Below, piece after piece: positions 39,101 to 50,268 of a DNA stretch of 64,000 nt. The DNA comes from Lepidurus packardi (lineage: Eukaryota > Arthropoda > Branchiopoda > Notostraca > Triopsidae), in contig JAKZAN010000002.1 in assembly GCA_023053545.1 (NCBI GenBank), forward strand, positions 1,472,375-1,536,374, in the 5' to 3' direction. Positions within the stretch are counted from its first letter, which is position 1; each line of letters begins with the position of its first letter. The position numbers and the translations under genes were made by a program. The notes under the pieces were generated by a model, which searched no databases, had not been told where the DNA came from, and saw nothing but the letters and a program-made list of their open reading frames with translations.

Positions 39101-41562
39101 TGCGATTGGCCGATCAAAGTGGTCAAGGGGTTCGGCAGATTTTACAAGGCATGAACCGCGTTCACGAAGCTGTTACAGCTGGTTTGGAGTTATCTGCAGC
39201 TCTCAAAACGGAATCCGTGGCGGAATCCCGTCGCTTAGCTCGAATTTTCGACGCTAAAGCCACTCAATTGCAATTCCGATTGGAAAAAGCGCTGCCACCT
39301 TCACTAGTAATTAAAACGACCTTTAAATATCCCGAAAAACTTAACTAATTCAGCAACGGAAATTGTGTCCCTTCACAGATGGGAGGTAATGTGGGCAGCC
39401 AAAGTCAAAATATCGACAAACTACTGTCTCAGATGGAGCAAATAGCGACCAAATGCGTTCCGGGCATAGAGAAAGTCGAAAAAGTGGAGAATCCAAGTTT
39501 GGAATTCGTCAATCCAAAGAATAAACGCAGTCACGCGGTCAGGACCACTTGGTTACCTAATAGGAGTTCTAACAATATCGAAACTACCACGGCGATGCCA
39601 AGCAGTGGCACAACACGCAAAACGAGTTCTTCTTTTCAATCCTTTACACATACACAAGGCGCCTATCGCGCCAATTCTGTAGTGGTCCACGTGGGCGGGA
39701 AGAGTACTTCCGGAGGGGCTACCAAGCGCTTTTCCCATGATAACCAAGCTACTGCCCCTTTTGGGAAACCTAAAACTAGCTACGATCTCAAACCCGACTT
39801 TGAAGAAGACGAAGATGAAACATACTCTAACGTTTTGGAGAATATGACTGCCGCCATGGAAAAAACCGAAGAACGGATCTTACAGCACATGAGCCAACAA
39901 GTGTCCCTCTTGACCAACAAGGTTTGTTTCTTTTACTGATTAAAACTTTTCATTACCTTCTTACAATATTTTTTTTAAAAACGGGTAGACTAAGTTTAAA
40001 ATTTAAGTTTGGCGTCAAATTCCCTATTTCTAACGGTAATTATACCCAAGAACACAGTATATAGGTTTCCTTTACATTATATATACCTATTTACTGTGAC
40101 CAAGCTAGTCATTGTATACCAAGATAGTTCATTGTTGACCAAGATTGTCTTGTTTCTAAAAGCTCTGCCCCTCAAGTTTAACATGCCACGGTGTCCTTCA
40201 CGTCAGCTTAGGCCAAAAGGGGCGGAGTAAAGTATTTAAATACAATAATAAGGTATATTCGGTTATTACCGAAATATAGGTTGTTACCTTAATAAATAGT
40301 TTTTATTTAAGTAAAATACTGTTACCAGTGCTTCAAAACCATTATTTTCGCTTCTAGTTATCAAACATGTATGAAGAACTATGGAAATCAGAGCGATCTA
40401 CGGCAACTGAGATGCAAATATTAGCTGCAGTGGTTAATTCCACAAAATGGGATATGGATGACGGATTCAGGACCTTGGTCAACGCCAACGGTCTTTATTC
40501 CACCCCGTCAAGTAAGAAAAACACATCCGCTCGCTTTTTAAGAAAATTCCTAAAATATTCTAGATCCAGGAAGAAGCTTAAGTGACAGTAGTGGGACCAT
40601 TTCGAGACGTTTGAGTGCTATGGAAACTCGTTTAGGGGGACAACTGGATGTTTTGCAAATGGTGCAGACGTCGCTTTTGGAATCTTGTGATCGAATGCAA
40701 GAAAACGAGCCCCAATTTAAAACTATGATCTACGAAGTGCTCGATAAGATGCTTCAAATCATGGCTAACACGTGAATGATGGTTTTTTGAATCACTTTTA
40801 ATTGTGAAACCTCACTCCCGTTAAATAACACAATTTTTGTGGTTAGGACTTACGACGGACGAGTTTGGGAGATTAGCTCGGGTCAATTACTTCCAAATAA
40901 CACTGGGAGGCAACTTGATGAGATTGGGGATTTGGAAACAGTGAAATCTGTTAACAATTCAATCGACTTGGAGGAAACCTTGCGCAAGATTATGCAGTTG
41001 GAGGGTATGGTACCCGAAACGACCGAAGAAGAGGGGTTTAACGTGGGAAACAGTACAGATTACGCTTATAACGAAGCTGAAGGTGGTTCTTTGCTTATCG
41101 GGAAAGAGACCGAGCTCGAGGAAGATTTAGACGACAAAGAAAAGAAGTTGGAAGACACGTGAATTACGTTTTTTTAAACCCAAACTACAGTGTTAAAGCT
41201 GAGGCGTGAGTGGCATGCTAAAATCAATACTGTGTACTACTATTCGCTTATGTTAGAGCGTTAATTAAAAGTCAATTACCTCTAATTTGGCGTTCGTTTG
41301 AAACACAGTCTGCGCTTTATGCGTCAATTGCGAAAAACAAGAGACCAAAGACGCCAAACGAGCTCTTCCAAGGCTAGCAAGCTCCATTTCTTCGAAAACC
41401 ATATCACCTAGGGAACAATATACGGGTTGGTGAATTAATTATGAAAATTGATTAATCTTTTGCTATCCACTAACCAAACAAAAAGTCCAAATCGACCACT
41501 GCTTTGTCAAACTCCTTTTCGAGGATGTCCAGCCAACGGAAACCTGCGGCTGCAACAGCCAT
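36181..41562 (-). CDS. GOPC/PIST: Golgi PDZ and coiled-coil protein
   Basis: Golgi-associated scaffold that binds syntaxin-6 and Rho-family GTPases through coiled coils, and membrane cargo through one PDZ domain, controlling recycling versus lysosomal sorting. Exons on the minus strand: 41562-41475, 41407-41280, 37603-37439, 37381-37206, 37129-37030, 36972-36766, 36659-36534, 36474-36350, 36274-36181. Phases close at 402 residues. Landmarks: [14 protein letters not shown] near the start, [15 protein letters not shown] and [18 protein letters not shown] in the coiled coil. The PDZ has [10 protein letters not shown] with [10 protein letters not shown]. The last exon was chosen because splicing at 36350/36274 extends an otherwise early stop into a tail like the family's. 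Intron 2 (37604-41279) is 3.7 kb and contains a gene on the other strand. Confidence 0.94.
38339..41162 (+). CDS. Unrecognised secreted coiled-coil protein nested in GOPC intron
   Basis: Seven exons whose phases all close: 38339-38587, 38847-38996, 39061-39306, 39379-39921, 40358-40511, 40564-40771, 40847-41162, giving 621 residues. The start has a signal peptide ([20 protein letters not shown]). Three amphipathic helical stretches follow, for example [40 protein letters not shown] and [21 protein letters not shown] Ser/Thr/Asn-rich linker lies between (39540-39780). The last exon encodes an acidic tail with NNT, NSI and NST sequons. No fibrinogen, lectin or other known fold is visible, although such coiled-coil N-terminal regions occur in secreted arthropod fibrinogen-related proteins. 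It runs opposite to GOPC and ends 117 bp from GOPC exon 2. Function unknown. Confidence 0.8.
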
Positions 41563-41639
41563 TTCTTTCTTTATGTCAGATTGTTTTCAGTGAGATTTAG
41601 CAATATAAAGGAGATTAAAATCCGTTCCAGGGCTCCACT

Positions 41640-41725
41640 TGTTTATTCACAACAAACCGTCAAGCGGTACACAGCAGCACTAACCATTACCAGATGGCAG
41701 TCGCGTCAAAAACCGCGAATTACAA
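41640..41725 (+). repeat. Dispersed repeat, copy 1
   Basis: Shares ordered blocks with 50042-50115: GTTTATTCACAACAA, GTCAAGCGG, ACACAGC, ATGGCAGTC, the ACCGCG area and GATTACA/AATTACA. The upstream sequence at the second copy has a protein-like frame, so the family may be a decayed coding element. No terminal structure was found. Confidence 0.6.
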
Positions 41726-42576
41726 CAGGTTCCAGTTTCAGAACCCGGATATAAAACTGACACTCGTGTATTATTGTTGCAAAACGTTTTCCGGGAAAAG
41801 AATGACAAAAATGGGTGTCCCTCGAATTGAAAATTAGTACAGTGAAAACCGTTTAACGCGAAACCGCTTAGCACAAAAAACCTGTTTAACACAAAATGGT
41901 ATCCCGGTCCGGACGAAACGCGATGTACTGTTAAAAAGGATACCTAAAACAGATATATAACGACAGACTAAAATTAGTAGTTACTACTCAAGATGGGTAC
42001 CTCTCCCCAAAGATGGGTTTCTCCCTCTCATCAACGGTGAACCAGCACTCAAAACAGGTAGCTGCAACCCAAAGTGACTGGACGCATGCTATGAGTAACG
42101 CATACTTAGTAAGGGTAACCTTCCCCCAAAATGGGTAGCCTGTTTCCCTAAATCGGTATTTTCATAAATCCCAAAATCGGTATTTTCCGAACCCCCCAAA
42201 TTGTTGTTGGCAAGAATGAATTTCGGTCTACCTAGTTCGCAACAGGAAAATTTCACTGTTGCCCAATTATGAATGTTCCCGTCTGCTAAGCTAGCCTGCA
42301 GACCCAAGACCTGTGTTCGTTTCCATCCTCGCTAACTTGGGGTCGGTCCGTTAAGCTCGCAAAATTGCATTGCAGTAAAATCCCAGAACAAACATAGTCT
42401 TCATTGAGAGCCTAAAGTGACTCGTTTTTTGTGGATTCGTCTTTTCGCATTGCTTTGCTTTTTCATTATTCGCCATTAAAGGCAAAATAATGTTGCGACG
42501 AAATATTTTCGGGCGACTAAATACTTGGTCTTCTTAACAACCGTCTACTTCTGCCAATGGAAAGAATTGTAGAGCC

Positions 42577-42715
42577 TTAGCAACATCCCTGAATTAAGTT
42601 TACATTTTTGTCTTTCTCGCCCCCAACACTCTGTGGGCAGTCAAAACATTTCATTTTTATTTAGTCAGTTAAAATGCTTTAAAAGGTATTACTTGTGGTT
42701 TAAATGCATAGACTG
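42577..42715 (-). repeat. Dispersed repeat, inverted copy of 19120-19258
   Basis: Reading this segment in reverse complement gives the order CTGCCCACAG, GGGGCGAG, TCAGGGATGTTGCTAAGGC, also seen at about 19190-19250; the preceding TTTAAAGCA blocks match too. One copy lies beside the AP180/glucosidase divergent spacer, the other in the desert. Length is about 140 bp with many substitutions, so it is an old interspersed element. Confidence 0.6.
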
Positions 42716-42915
42716 TCGATGTACGAGTATAAACTTGAATATTATCTCTGTTATCAGCTTATCACGACAGTTTTTTTATTTAACTAGGTTTAGCTGAGAA
42801 TGAGAGCACTAAAACTTTGAACGGACGTATACTAATTAGCAAGAGAAAGCCGCGAGCGGAAGAAAACAAGCGTTTTTATACATGTTTGGTTTGGAATCTG
42901 CTGAATGGGCTAAAC

Positions 42916-43113
42916 CAGCGGTTCTCAAACTATGCGCCGCGGTAAGTTTGCAGGAGCGCCGCGAAAGATTCCTGTAATTGCATAGATGCAGCAATTATAT
43001 AGCGCTATGTTCTTAGGGGCGCCGTGCGAGCTGCGAATATGTTCCGAGGGGCGCCGCGGCGAACTGGGGGATACTGTTAGTGCGCCGCGAACGAAAAAGT
43101 TTGAGAACCCCTT
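42916..43113. mobile_element. hAT-like non-autonomous element 1
   Basis: Starts CAGCGGTTCTCAAACT; the opposite end, reverse-complemented, reads AAGGGGTTCTCAAACT. The flanks GGCTAAAC (42908-42915) and GGCTCAAC (43114-43121) form an 8-bp target duplication with one mismatch, the hallmark of hAT transposons. The 198-bp interior is GC-rich (repeated GCGCCGCG) and non-coding. Confidence 0.82.
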
Positions 43114-43230
43114 GGCTCAACAATAGACTAAAGGAATGATCGGTCAAAATGCAGATTGATCGGATGAGAAAGAAGGAAAAGAGCCGGTGATCTGCCGCTC
43201 GGCATCCTGGATATGAGCTAAAATTTATAA

Positions 43231-43415
43231 GTTTCAGGTTAGGTTAACGATTCTCATCAACGAAAGTTGATGAGAATCTTTAAAACTTGCACTTTCTTTC
43301 ACTCCACTAGTTGAAAAAGGAAAAATTAATTGTTAGAAAATGACAAACTAGTGTAACTTTTTACCCTGAGATACATTACATACGTTTGTAACTAAATCCG
43401 GAGAACGTGTTGGCG
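43231..43415. mobile_element. Inverted-repeat element copy B
   Basis: Contains GGTTAGGTTAACG, then a near-perfect 30-bp palindrome at 43249-43278 (ATTCTCATCAACGAAAGTTG and its complement), then ACTAAATCCGGAGAACGTGT at the end. It matches copy A (13853-14210) in the same orientation; the left end appears truncated. Confidence 0.7.
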
Positions 43416-43477
43416 AACTCGCGAACTTCAATTTTTTCTTTCCAATGCATCCACCTAGGCTCCTATAATTTTTTAGA

Positions 43478-43562
43478 GATGAGAGATATTAAGTAGTATA
43501 AAATACTTAGGGCGATAAAAATAATTTACTAAGATTTTTTTAAGTAATTTAGAAAGTCTTCT
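43478..43562 (+). repeat. Dispersed repeat shared with 50193-50268
   Basis: Both copies contain ATAAAATA-TTAGGGCGATAAAAATA followed by TTTAAGTAATTTA-AAAGTC-TTC, with small differences. The copies lie about 6.7 kb apart in the same orientation. Another pair (41640 and 50042) has nearly the same order, which suggests a larger old duplication or two fragments of one element. Confidence 0.6.
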
Positions 43563-45482
43563 CAAGGTGCCTAGTAATCCGGGCAAACCAAATAAGAGCT
43601 TTATTTTGCTCCAGGCTGGGCATTTTAAGTTAGATTATAGTTTAGGTAAGAATAGGTTGGTTATTTTTAGTTAGGTTATTAATATTATATTATTTTATAA
43701 GTTAGGTTATTTTTATGGTTCTAAGAACCCTGCGGGAAAAACCACTGTAAAGTCTTTTGAGAAAAAGTAGACCACGTGCACCGCCGCGTGTTCTAACATT
43801 TAATATCTACCCTAACCTAACTCAACTGAGATGTGAAAACGTTGGTCTATTCGTTTATGGAGCAATTGAGACCCAACTGCACAGCCCCTTATCGGTACAG
43901 CTTGTAGCAAAACTTGCTCCAGAACTCGCAGGGAAGAGAATTCGTGGAAATTGTAACCGATTGGACTTAGACAATTGCATTGCAAGCCTCCGTCTACACA
44001 ATAGGTATTTGTAAGATAATTATTATCATATTTTCCTCAACAACATGAATTACCAATTATTAAAAATCACTTGCTTTCCGAGAGAAAGAAAATTCGACTT
44101 TTCGAAAATTCGAAGAAAATTCGCATTCAACAGGCTGTATTTCAACTATGCCCAATTTTTCAGATGAATGTATTACTCCTGATAAGATTCACAAGGCAAC
44201 TTTCTTGAAGAAATGATGTTGAAGACGATATTTGTCTACTATCACGGAAATATTAGGCAAGTCAAGCTGCAAGACCAAGCTATGACACCAGAGGAATAAG
44301 TAGAGTCGAATCACGAAAGTTCCAGAATCGACGGCAGAACTCGAATCAGTTGCGCCACGAAGAAGAAGAATCGTAGTCCGAAACAACCCGAAAATGGTTC
44401 TAATCTCGAAACTATGGCAGGGACAGTCTGGGAAAAAGTTGCCTCCTCGAAAAGAAACCTCGTTTCTTCGTAAAATCAATTTCATCGCCCTTTATCGTAA
44501 TTTCCATGGTGCATCGACCGGAATTTCTAAAAAGATTTCCACAAACTTCGTTTAAGGCCCCGGTTCAGCAACTTTGGATATTGTTTCCGCTAATAGATGG
44601 CACTAGTATTTTTCCTTTATTAAGCTCCTCTATGTTATATTCTTAGCAACAGATGACACTATCTGCAACTAGCTCGAAACTTGAAAGTTCGTGGACAGTG
44701 AGTTGTAGGTAACGCCCACTAAATATTGAGTCAAGATTTACCTACAACATTATTGGATACACGTCTGTCATTGGCTTATTCACGTAACAAGGACAAGTTT
44801 AGTATAAGCGTTTCTTGTAAATTTTAGTCTGTTAAAAACATTGGATTAATCTGGTGCATTTTAAAACTTCTGCAAATATTTTTTAAGAGAGATTAAAATT
44901 ATACTTTTACTGAAGTGATACTCTATTTTCTAGATTTTTGTAAAAAGTTTTTAAATTTACTTTTCAAAGCGAAGGCTTTCATTGATTACAATTATTTAAC
45001 ACAAATCCTTTTAAGAGTAAAACATTGCTAAACCAAATCGCACCACTTACGAAGTACAACATGGTTTTCTATAAATAAAACTGTCTTATGTACATTGAAT
45101 GAACAATAAATGAATTGCGAGCAGTGGAATAATGATGTACAAAAATATTTTTAGGACTGAAAATAATAAAACAGCAAAAAATTTTAAAGTGACATTAAAA
45201 TCACTACAAGCGACTACAGGGCTAAAAATATTAGAACCAATTACGTCTGGAATGGCAAAGTAATTGAAATATACGCATTTACTCAATAGACTTTTAGCTG
45301 TAATGAATGTGATAACGCTATAAGTATTTTACTATGAACTAAATAAACAGCAAACATAACAACCTAGGTACTTAATTGAGTTGCTTCTTTCATTGCATTT
45401 CAGTTTCTTTCATTTCAGCACCTATACCCTCCTGTGATATGTTATTTTACTACATACAGATATTAATGACTTTGTAGAATAG

Positions 45483-46500
45483 ATGAAAATACAGTATCCG
45501 ACAACGGGTACAAGCCTACGTCGGCCTAATAATAAAAACAAAGCGCTTCCCACGAATATGTCGCCGATTCCACCACTGGAATCTGACAGCACAGATAATA
45601 ATACACCATTCGACAACGATCCAAAAATCTTACATCAACAGCGAAATGTCAATAAAAAGAGACTTCTCGAACTCGCTATGGAAATCCAACAGAGCATCCA
45701 ATCCGAAGAATCCTGCGAAATAATCACTGTCCTGAAAGACAACTTTAATCGCTACTAAACGATTACGAAGACAAACGAAAAGCACATTACGGACACACAA
45801 ATCGAAGATCAGCACAAACAAACAGTTAGGAATTACCAGATCAAGCCCGAAAACAATATCGGACCGTACATCGGGGAGATAGACGAATACTTAAACGAAG
45901 CGGCCACTCCTGCTAACAGACAAGCTTCACCTAACCCGAGTTCCAGCGGTTCCGGCATCTCGCAAACGTCGGCTCCACCAAGAAACGAAGAACAAGCCCA
46001 CAATCGCTAAATGGACGAAATTAGGAAGGAAATCGCCGAATTTCAATTGTAACTGTTACGTTTGCAAGGATCTACGATTTCGCAAAGAAATTCAGAAGTA
46101 TTATCTCTTAAATTGCAGCCAAACCTCCAACGCCTTATTTAAGCACATCACCGACCTTTCGTGCAGGTTCTATCAACGCTTAGATTTTTGACATAACAAG
46201 TACGGCAGCAACCTAACTCGGGATGCCTTGGGCACCGGCGCAATTTTCTTGCATTTAATTCTCTGTCACCAGAGAATTAAAAGCCTTATCCGCGACAATT
46301 ACTGTCCCCAGACGTCTGCAAAAGCATTGCACAAAGTCTGCACCATCGAGCACTATACTATCGAGCATTGCAAGAACTCCTACGTCGCTACGAGTATCCC
46401 CACATGATTTCGAGCGCATACATCTCCAATCGATTTACCTATAATAACCGTTAAGCCCAAAGAGCCACACACGTTACGGAAGTTCTTCAATGATCTCACT
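45483..46500 (+). mobile_element. Degraded gag-like open frame
   Basis: From the ATG at 45483 one frame stays protein-like for about 180 codons, interrupted by TAA at 45756-45758 and again near 46009. The sequence then shifts frame at about 46110, where another frame gives FKHITDLSCRFYQRL and further protein-like text up to about 46500. Composition (Asn/Gln/Ser/Pro-rich, then helical with His and Cys) resembles a retrotransposon gag region. No zinc knuckle or protease was recognised. It is clearly non-functional. Confidence 0.45.
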
Positions 46501-46510
46501 TTATCACTTT

Positions 46511-46615
46511 CTTTTCCATGAACTCTTATTATCATTATTTCTATGAACTCATGTTATCATTATTTCTATGAACTCATATTATCATTCTTTCTACGAACTT
46601 ATTATCATTCTTGCT
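46511..46615 (+). repeat. Tandem repeat, about 28-bp unit, four copies
   Basis: The block TATGAACTCATGTTATCATT with short spacers is repeated about four times with substitutions and small deletions. It lies between the gag-like remnant and the LINE fragment. Confidence 0.75.
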
Positions 46616-46650
46616 ATCAACACATATTATCGAATTCCTGCTTTCTGTAA

Positions 46651-46992
46651 TGTCGATACTATCAGCCCTATCAGCTGTGCGGGCGCTCCACAGACAGGCC
46701 CTTCTACTAATAACCGGCGCCCTTAAAACCACCCTTACAGCTTCCTTGGAAGTAGAAGTGGACATATCCCCCTCCCCTTGATTTAATGGCCTTAGAACGA
46801 ATTTTAAAATTTAGTATAAACTACCCCTCAGAAATTAAAGCTACGGAACCGGAGCACAAGCGATACAGGTCATGCTCCTATAGAATCCGAGCATTAAAGA
46901 TCAGCAATTTCACCGATGGAAGCCTTTGCACACTAGAGTTAATAAAGAAACTAATAATGGAAAAATGGCAAGAGAGATGGTCCATGTTGTGA
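46651..46992 (+). mobile_element. LINE (Jockey/R1-like) reverse transcriptase fragment
   Basis: The translation begins LSALSAVRALHRQALLLITG, followed by ALKTTLTASLEVEVDI and, after a one-base frameshift in a C-rich run, LDLMALERI. This is the region after the reverse transcriptase domain in Jockey/R1-type LINEs, where elements read ITGA-RTTPTAALEVE-GIPPLDL. It ends KKLIMEKWQERWSM, like the start of their RNase-H tail. The frameshift and stop show it is dead. Confidence 0.75.
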
Positions 46993-47529
46993 ATTTGACT
47001 GCTTTCTTGTATCATTTGCTTTTCCCGCCCCATTTTGTACCCTCTTGCATCTTTCTGGACCAAGGGTGCAAGGGGTTGGTAGCCCTGCCGTTTTTCCTGT
47101 TCTCGCACTCTCGCCGATTCCCATGTGACTAGCTATAGTTTGTAGCAACGTTTCCTTTTAATAAATTCTGACGATTTTACAAGACCTCTGTTTCTAGTGA
47201 TTGTATCAAGTTGGACAAGGCCCTTACCCCAAGCCTCAACACACAACGCAGGCCTCATTTTATTCCCATACTTTATAAGAAATTCACGTCAGTCCACCTC
47301 CCTTTCCCCTCTCCGAGAATCCAATCAAAAATGCCAATCTGCAAATTGAAAATAGACAAAAGATTGTTTGGACGTTAATTAGACTACGACTAACTACATT
47401 AATTAGACTACGAGTTGCACATTTTCAGACTAAAACGTATATTTTCCGTATAAAGAAGACAAGCGACACGACATGTACCTGTAACAATTACTCAAACCGA
47501 GATTTACTACACATTTTATTCAAATGCAG

Positions 47530-47612
47530 ACATTTGGAACTTAAATTTGTTTATGTATTGCTAAAAAAGAGTCAAATAAATAAGACTTGAATACAGTTCA
47601 AATTTGAAAAGC
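47530..47612 (+). repeat. Dispersed repeat shared with about 53239-53312
   Basis: Both read TTAAATTTGTTTATGTATTGCT (with substitutions), then AAAGTCAA or AGTCAAAT, then GAGACTT-A-TACAGTT. Same orientation, 5.7 kb apart. The second copy lies just after the scramblase gene. Confidence 0.55.
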
Positions 47613-50041
47613 AAATTGCTACAGTTTTTTTTAAAGATTCTTATAAAAAACAAGTAACAAAAAATTTCGATACTGCAGCATTCTCGATTTCATGTTTGCA
47701 GTAAAAGTTTCTTGAGTTAAAAAAGTATAATAAAAAGTAAGTCCTGCATGTGAAGTGAATCTAATGGTAATATCGGTATATAACGCTTATTAGCTTCTTG
47801 GAATTTTTACACTATCTCTATTTCCCGTGAAGATTCAGCGTACATATATGCAACAATAAACAAAAAAGAAGCTAAGGGAAATTCTAGATAACTGCAGCCA
47901 GCACATTCCGAAAATCCCCTCGTTCTGCGTCGGAGTATAGTTATTGTTGTAACCTTCAGTCAACCGTTTTTCTGGTTGCCCACGTCATTTGCATGCCCTT
48001 CATTGTCGTTCATTAACTCAAGTCAGAAAACCAAACAAGACCATAATAACATCACCCCAGGCCCTAAGCAGAATCAACACATGCGGGACTTACATCCGAA
48101 GTTTTAATCAATTGAAATACAATCTTATAAAATCCCTCCCAAAAGGGCTAACCTTCATTTTGCTTTATTGCTTCACCGCGTCATTACCTAATCGCCATCA
48201 GCTTTCCGTTTGGAAGGAAGCGCGAATAGAACTTGTATGTCCTTGGAAGAGCTTCGGCTTCAAGGAGCAGCAATGAAATATTCGATTGCATCCAAGTAAG
48301 TATATAAAAAGAAGAATGGAAATCTAAGAAACAGTACCAGAATAAAACAAGTATCCTAGGAAAAATCAAGATTCGTTTTTTTTTTTCTACTCTAACCAGT
48401 TGCTGTTATACGCGGGGGGAATTTTCCCAAATCAACCCAATCAACCAGCCCGTATAAATATTCGCGCATGCCCCTATGCCGCTAACCACACTATTAAAGG
48501 TTTATACTGTGCTCCTGACCTTTATACTGTAAACCTATATACTGCGATGTATACCTGTATACTGTATACTGTTCCCATCAAAAACAGACAAACCGGAGAC
48601 GTCAACAATGAATTCCAAGGAGTAGACGGCTTTTTGAACCAAGGAGACCATTACTCAAAGATCGCTTATCTCTGCTCTTTCCCTTGGTGCTCTGCAGGGT
48701 TGCTGTCGAGATCAACCCTTTCGAGATCAACACGAGACAGTCCAAGAGATGCCGGGACCGAGACAGGTTCTGATATGGAGAAAGAGCGTGATACCTATAC
48801 CTATAATATTAGCTTTACCAAGAGGATTAATAGTGCGATACAATGTTGCGAAGGAAGCCGCTAAGGAAGACAGACAAAAAACAGACTTAGCGCATGTTCT
48901 TAGACGCTTGAAATCTCTGACTGACCAATGACAACGATGAACGACAAAGACTTCAGCGTAATATTTTAATCACGTAATTTTTAATGCAGAACACAAAGAG
49001 TTCTTGCTTGACGTTTGATCCACGTTCATGTACACTCCTCCAAGGTACCAAAGCTCGAAGTTCAGCAATTTAAGCCAAGTTGGATTCCTTTCGGTAGTTC
49101 ATAAGGTTTTCATAAGGTTAATCTAGGGAACTTGGGTTTAAATCTGGTCCTCCAACTGAACAGTTTATAATAAATTAAAAAAGTTGTCTTACAGCACATA
49201 CCCCCTCAAATTCTGCTCTTCAACTTCTTCTTTGGTTACTCCTGGTAATCTAGCTATGTTTATTAGCTTGCCAATCTTGCTTCTTGCCATTCTCTTATTT
49301 TTCCAACCTTCAACATTTTCCCATGCCAACACGTCTTTTGGGAAGGTTGAATATCCTCCTCTGGTTATCTTGGGTTTTCAGATTTTTAACTTTACAAGTT
49401 TATAGTGCCTTTCCCAACGTAATCGGACTGACTTCGGCAAAAGCTAACCTTCCGCTTCCTTCAATCTATAGATCACCGGCCTTTCTTTACTTTCCCCTGC
49501 CTGGCTACTTTCCGGATACGATCCGGTTGACACAATTGACCAACATGGGGTTTTTTCTTTGCCACGAACGCAGCACCGTACTAGCTTTTGTTTCCTTTCC
49601 TACAGGTTTCGTTCTCTTTCCAGTTTTCTTCAAAGCTAGCTTATCCTTTTTTGATAGACCCGTTTGGAAACCTTCTTTATCGATATACGTTTCATTGAGG
49701 AGTTCCCTTTTGCCAATTTTTTCGGACCTGATTCTTTTTGTGAAACACCTTCCAGCAAATCATCCTCCGACCAATCCGAATCTATGACCTGAACAGACAA
49801 TGGAATGGTTCCGTTGTTTTCCCTCCCCGATCGAACGAGGGATCTTCAAAAATATCACCGAATCACACCACCACCGTATACTTGAATTACCTGGAGCAAG
49901 TGCAGTGGAACAATGAATTGGGATTCCTGCTGTCCAAAAAGCTTGAATTTACGAGAGACAATCTTCCACACTATGTAGGATCAACGTCCCCGCACGGGCA
50001 CTCCATGGTAATAGACAACATTCCCTTCGGAACGACTGGAA

Positions 50042-50268
50042 TGTTTATTCACAACAATCTGTCAAGCGGAACACAGCTGCATATATGGCAGTCACATCAA
50101 GGAACCGCGGATTACATAGCGAACTCGCTAGATTTCGATATTTTCTTTACAGTAATATTCCTATAACAATTTTTATAAATGCGAGAGACGTCAAGCATAC
50201 ATAAAATATTTAGGGCGATAAAAATAGTTTAGTGAGCCTCTTTTAAGTAATTTAAAAAGTCCTTCGTA
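50042..50268 (+). repeat. Second copies of two repeats also found at 41640 and 43478
   Basis: 50042-50115 matches 41640-41725, and 50193-50268 matches 43478-43562. At 50 kb the two blocks are 80 bp apart; at 41-43 kb they are 1.75 kb apart, with a hAT-like element and the inverted-repeat element copy B between them. This suggests that one ancestral unit was split by later insertions. Confidence 0.5.

Noticed and set aside
43757..44014. 85-codon frame as a retroelement gag piece
   Set aside because: Composition is suggestive, but no motif or neighbouring pol fragment supports it.
45483..46455. TAA read as glutamine (altered genetic code)
   Set aside because: Several intact host genes here (glucosidase II beta, TBK1, cullin-3, RPL8, ABC transporter) end at TAA exactly where their families end, so TAA is a stop.
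49882..50166. 94-codon frame in the desert as a gene
   Set aside because: Part of it recurs as a repeat at 41640, and no partner exon or known domain was found.
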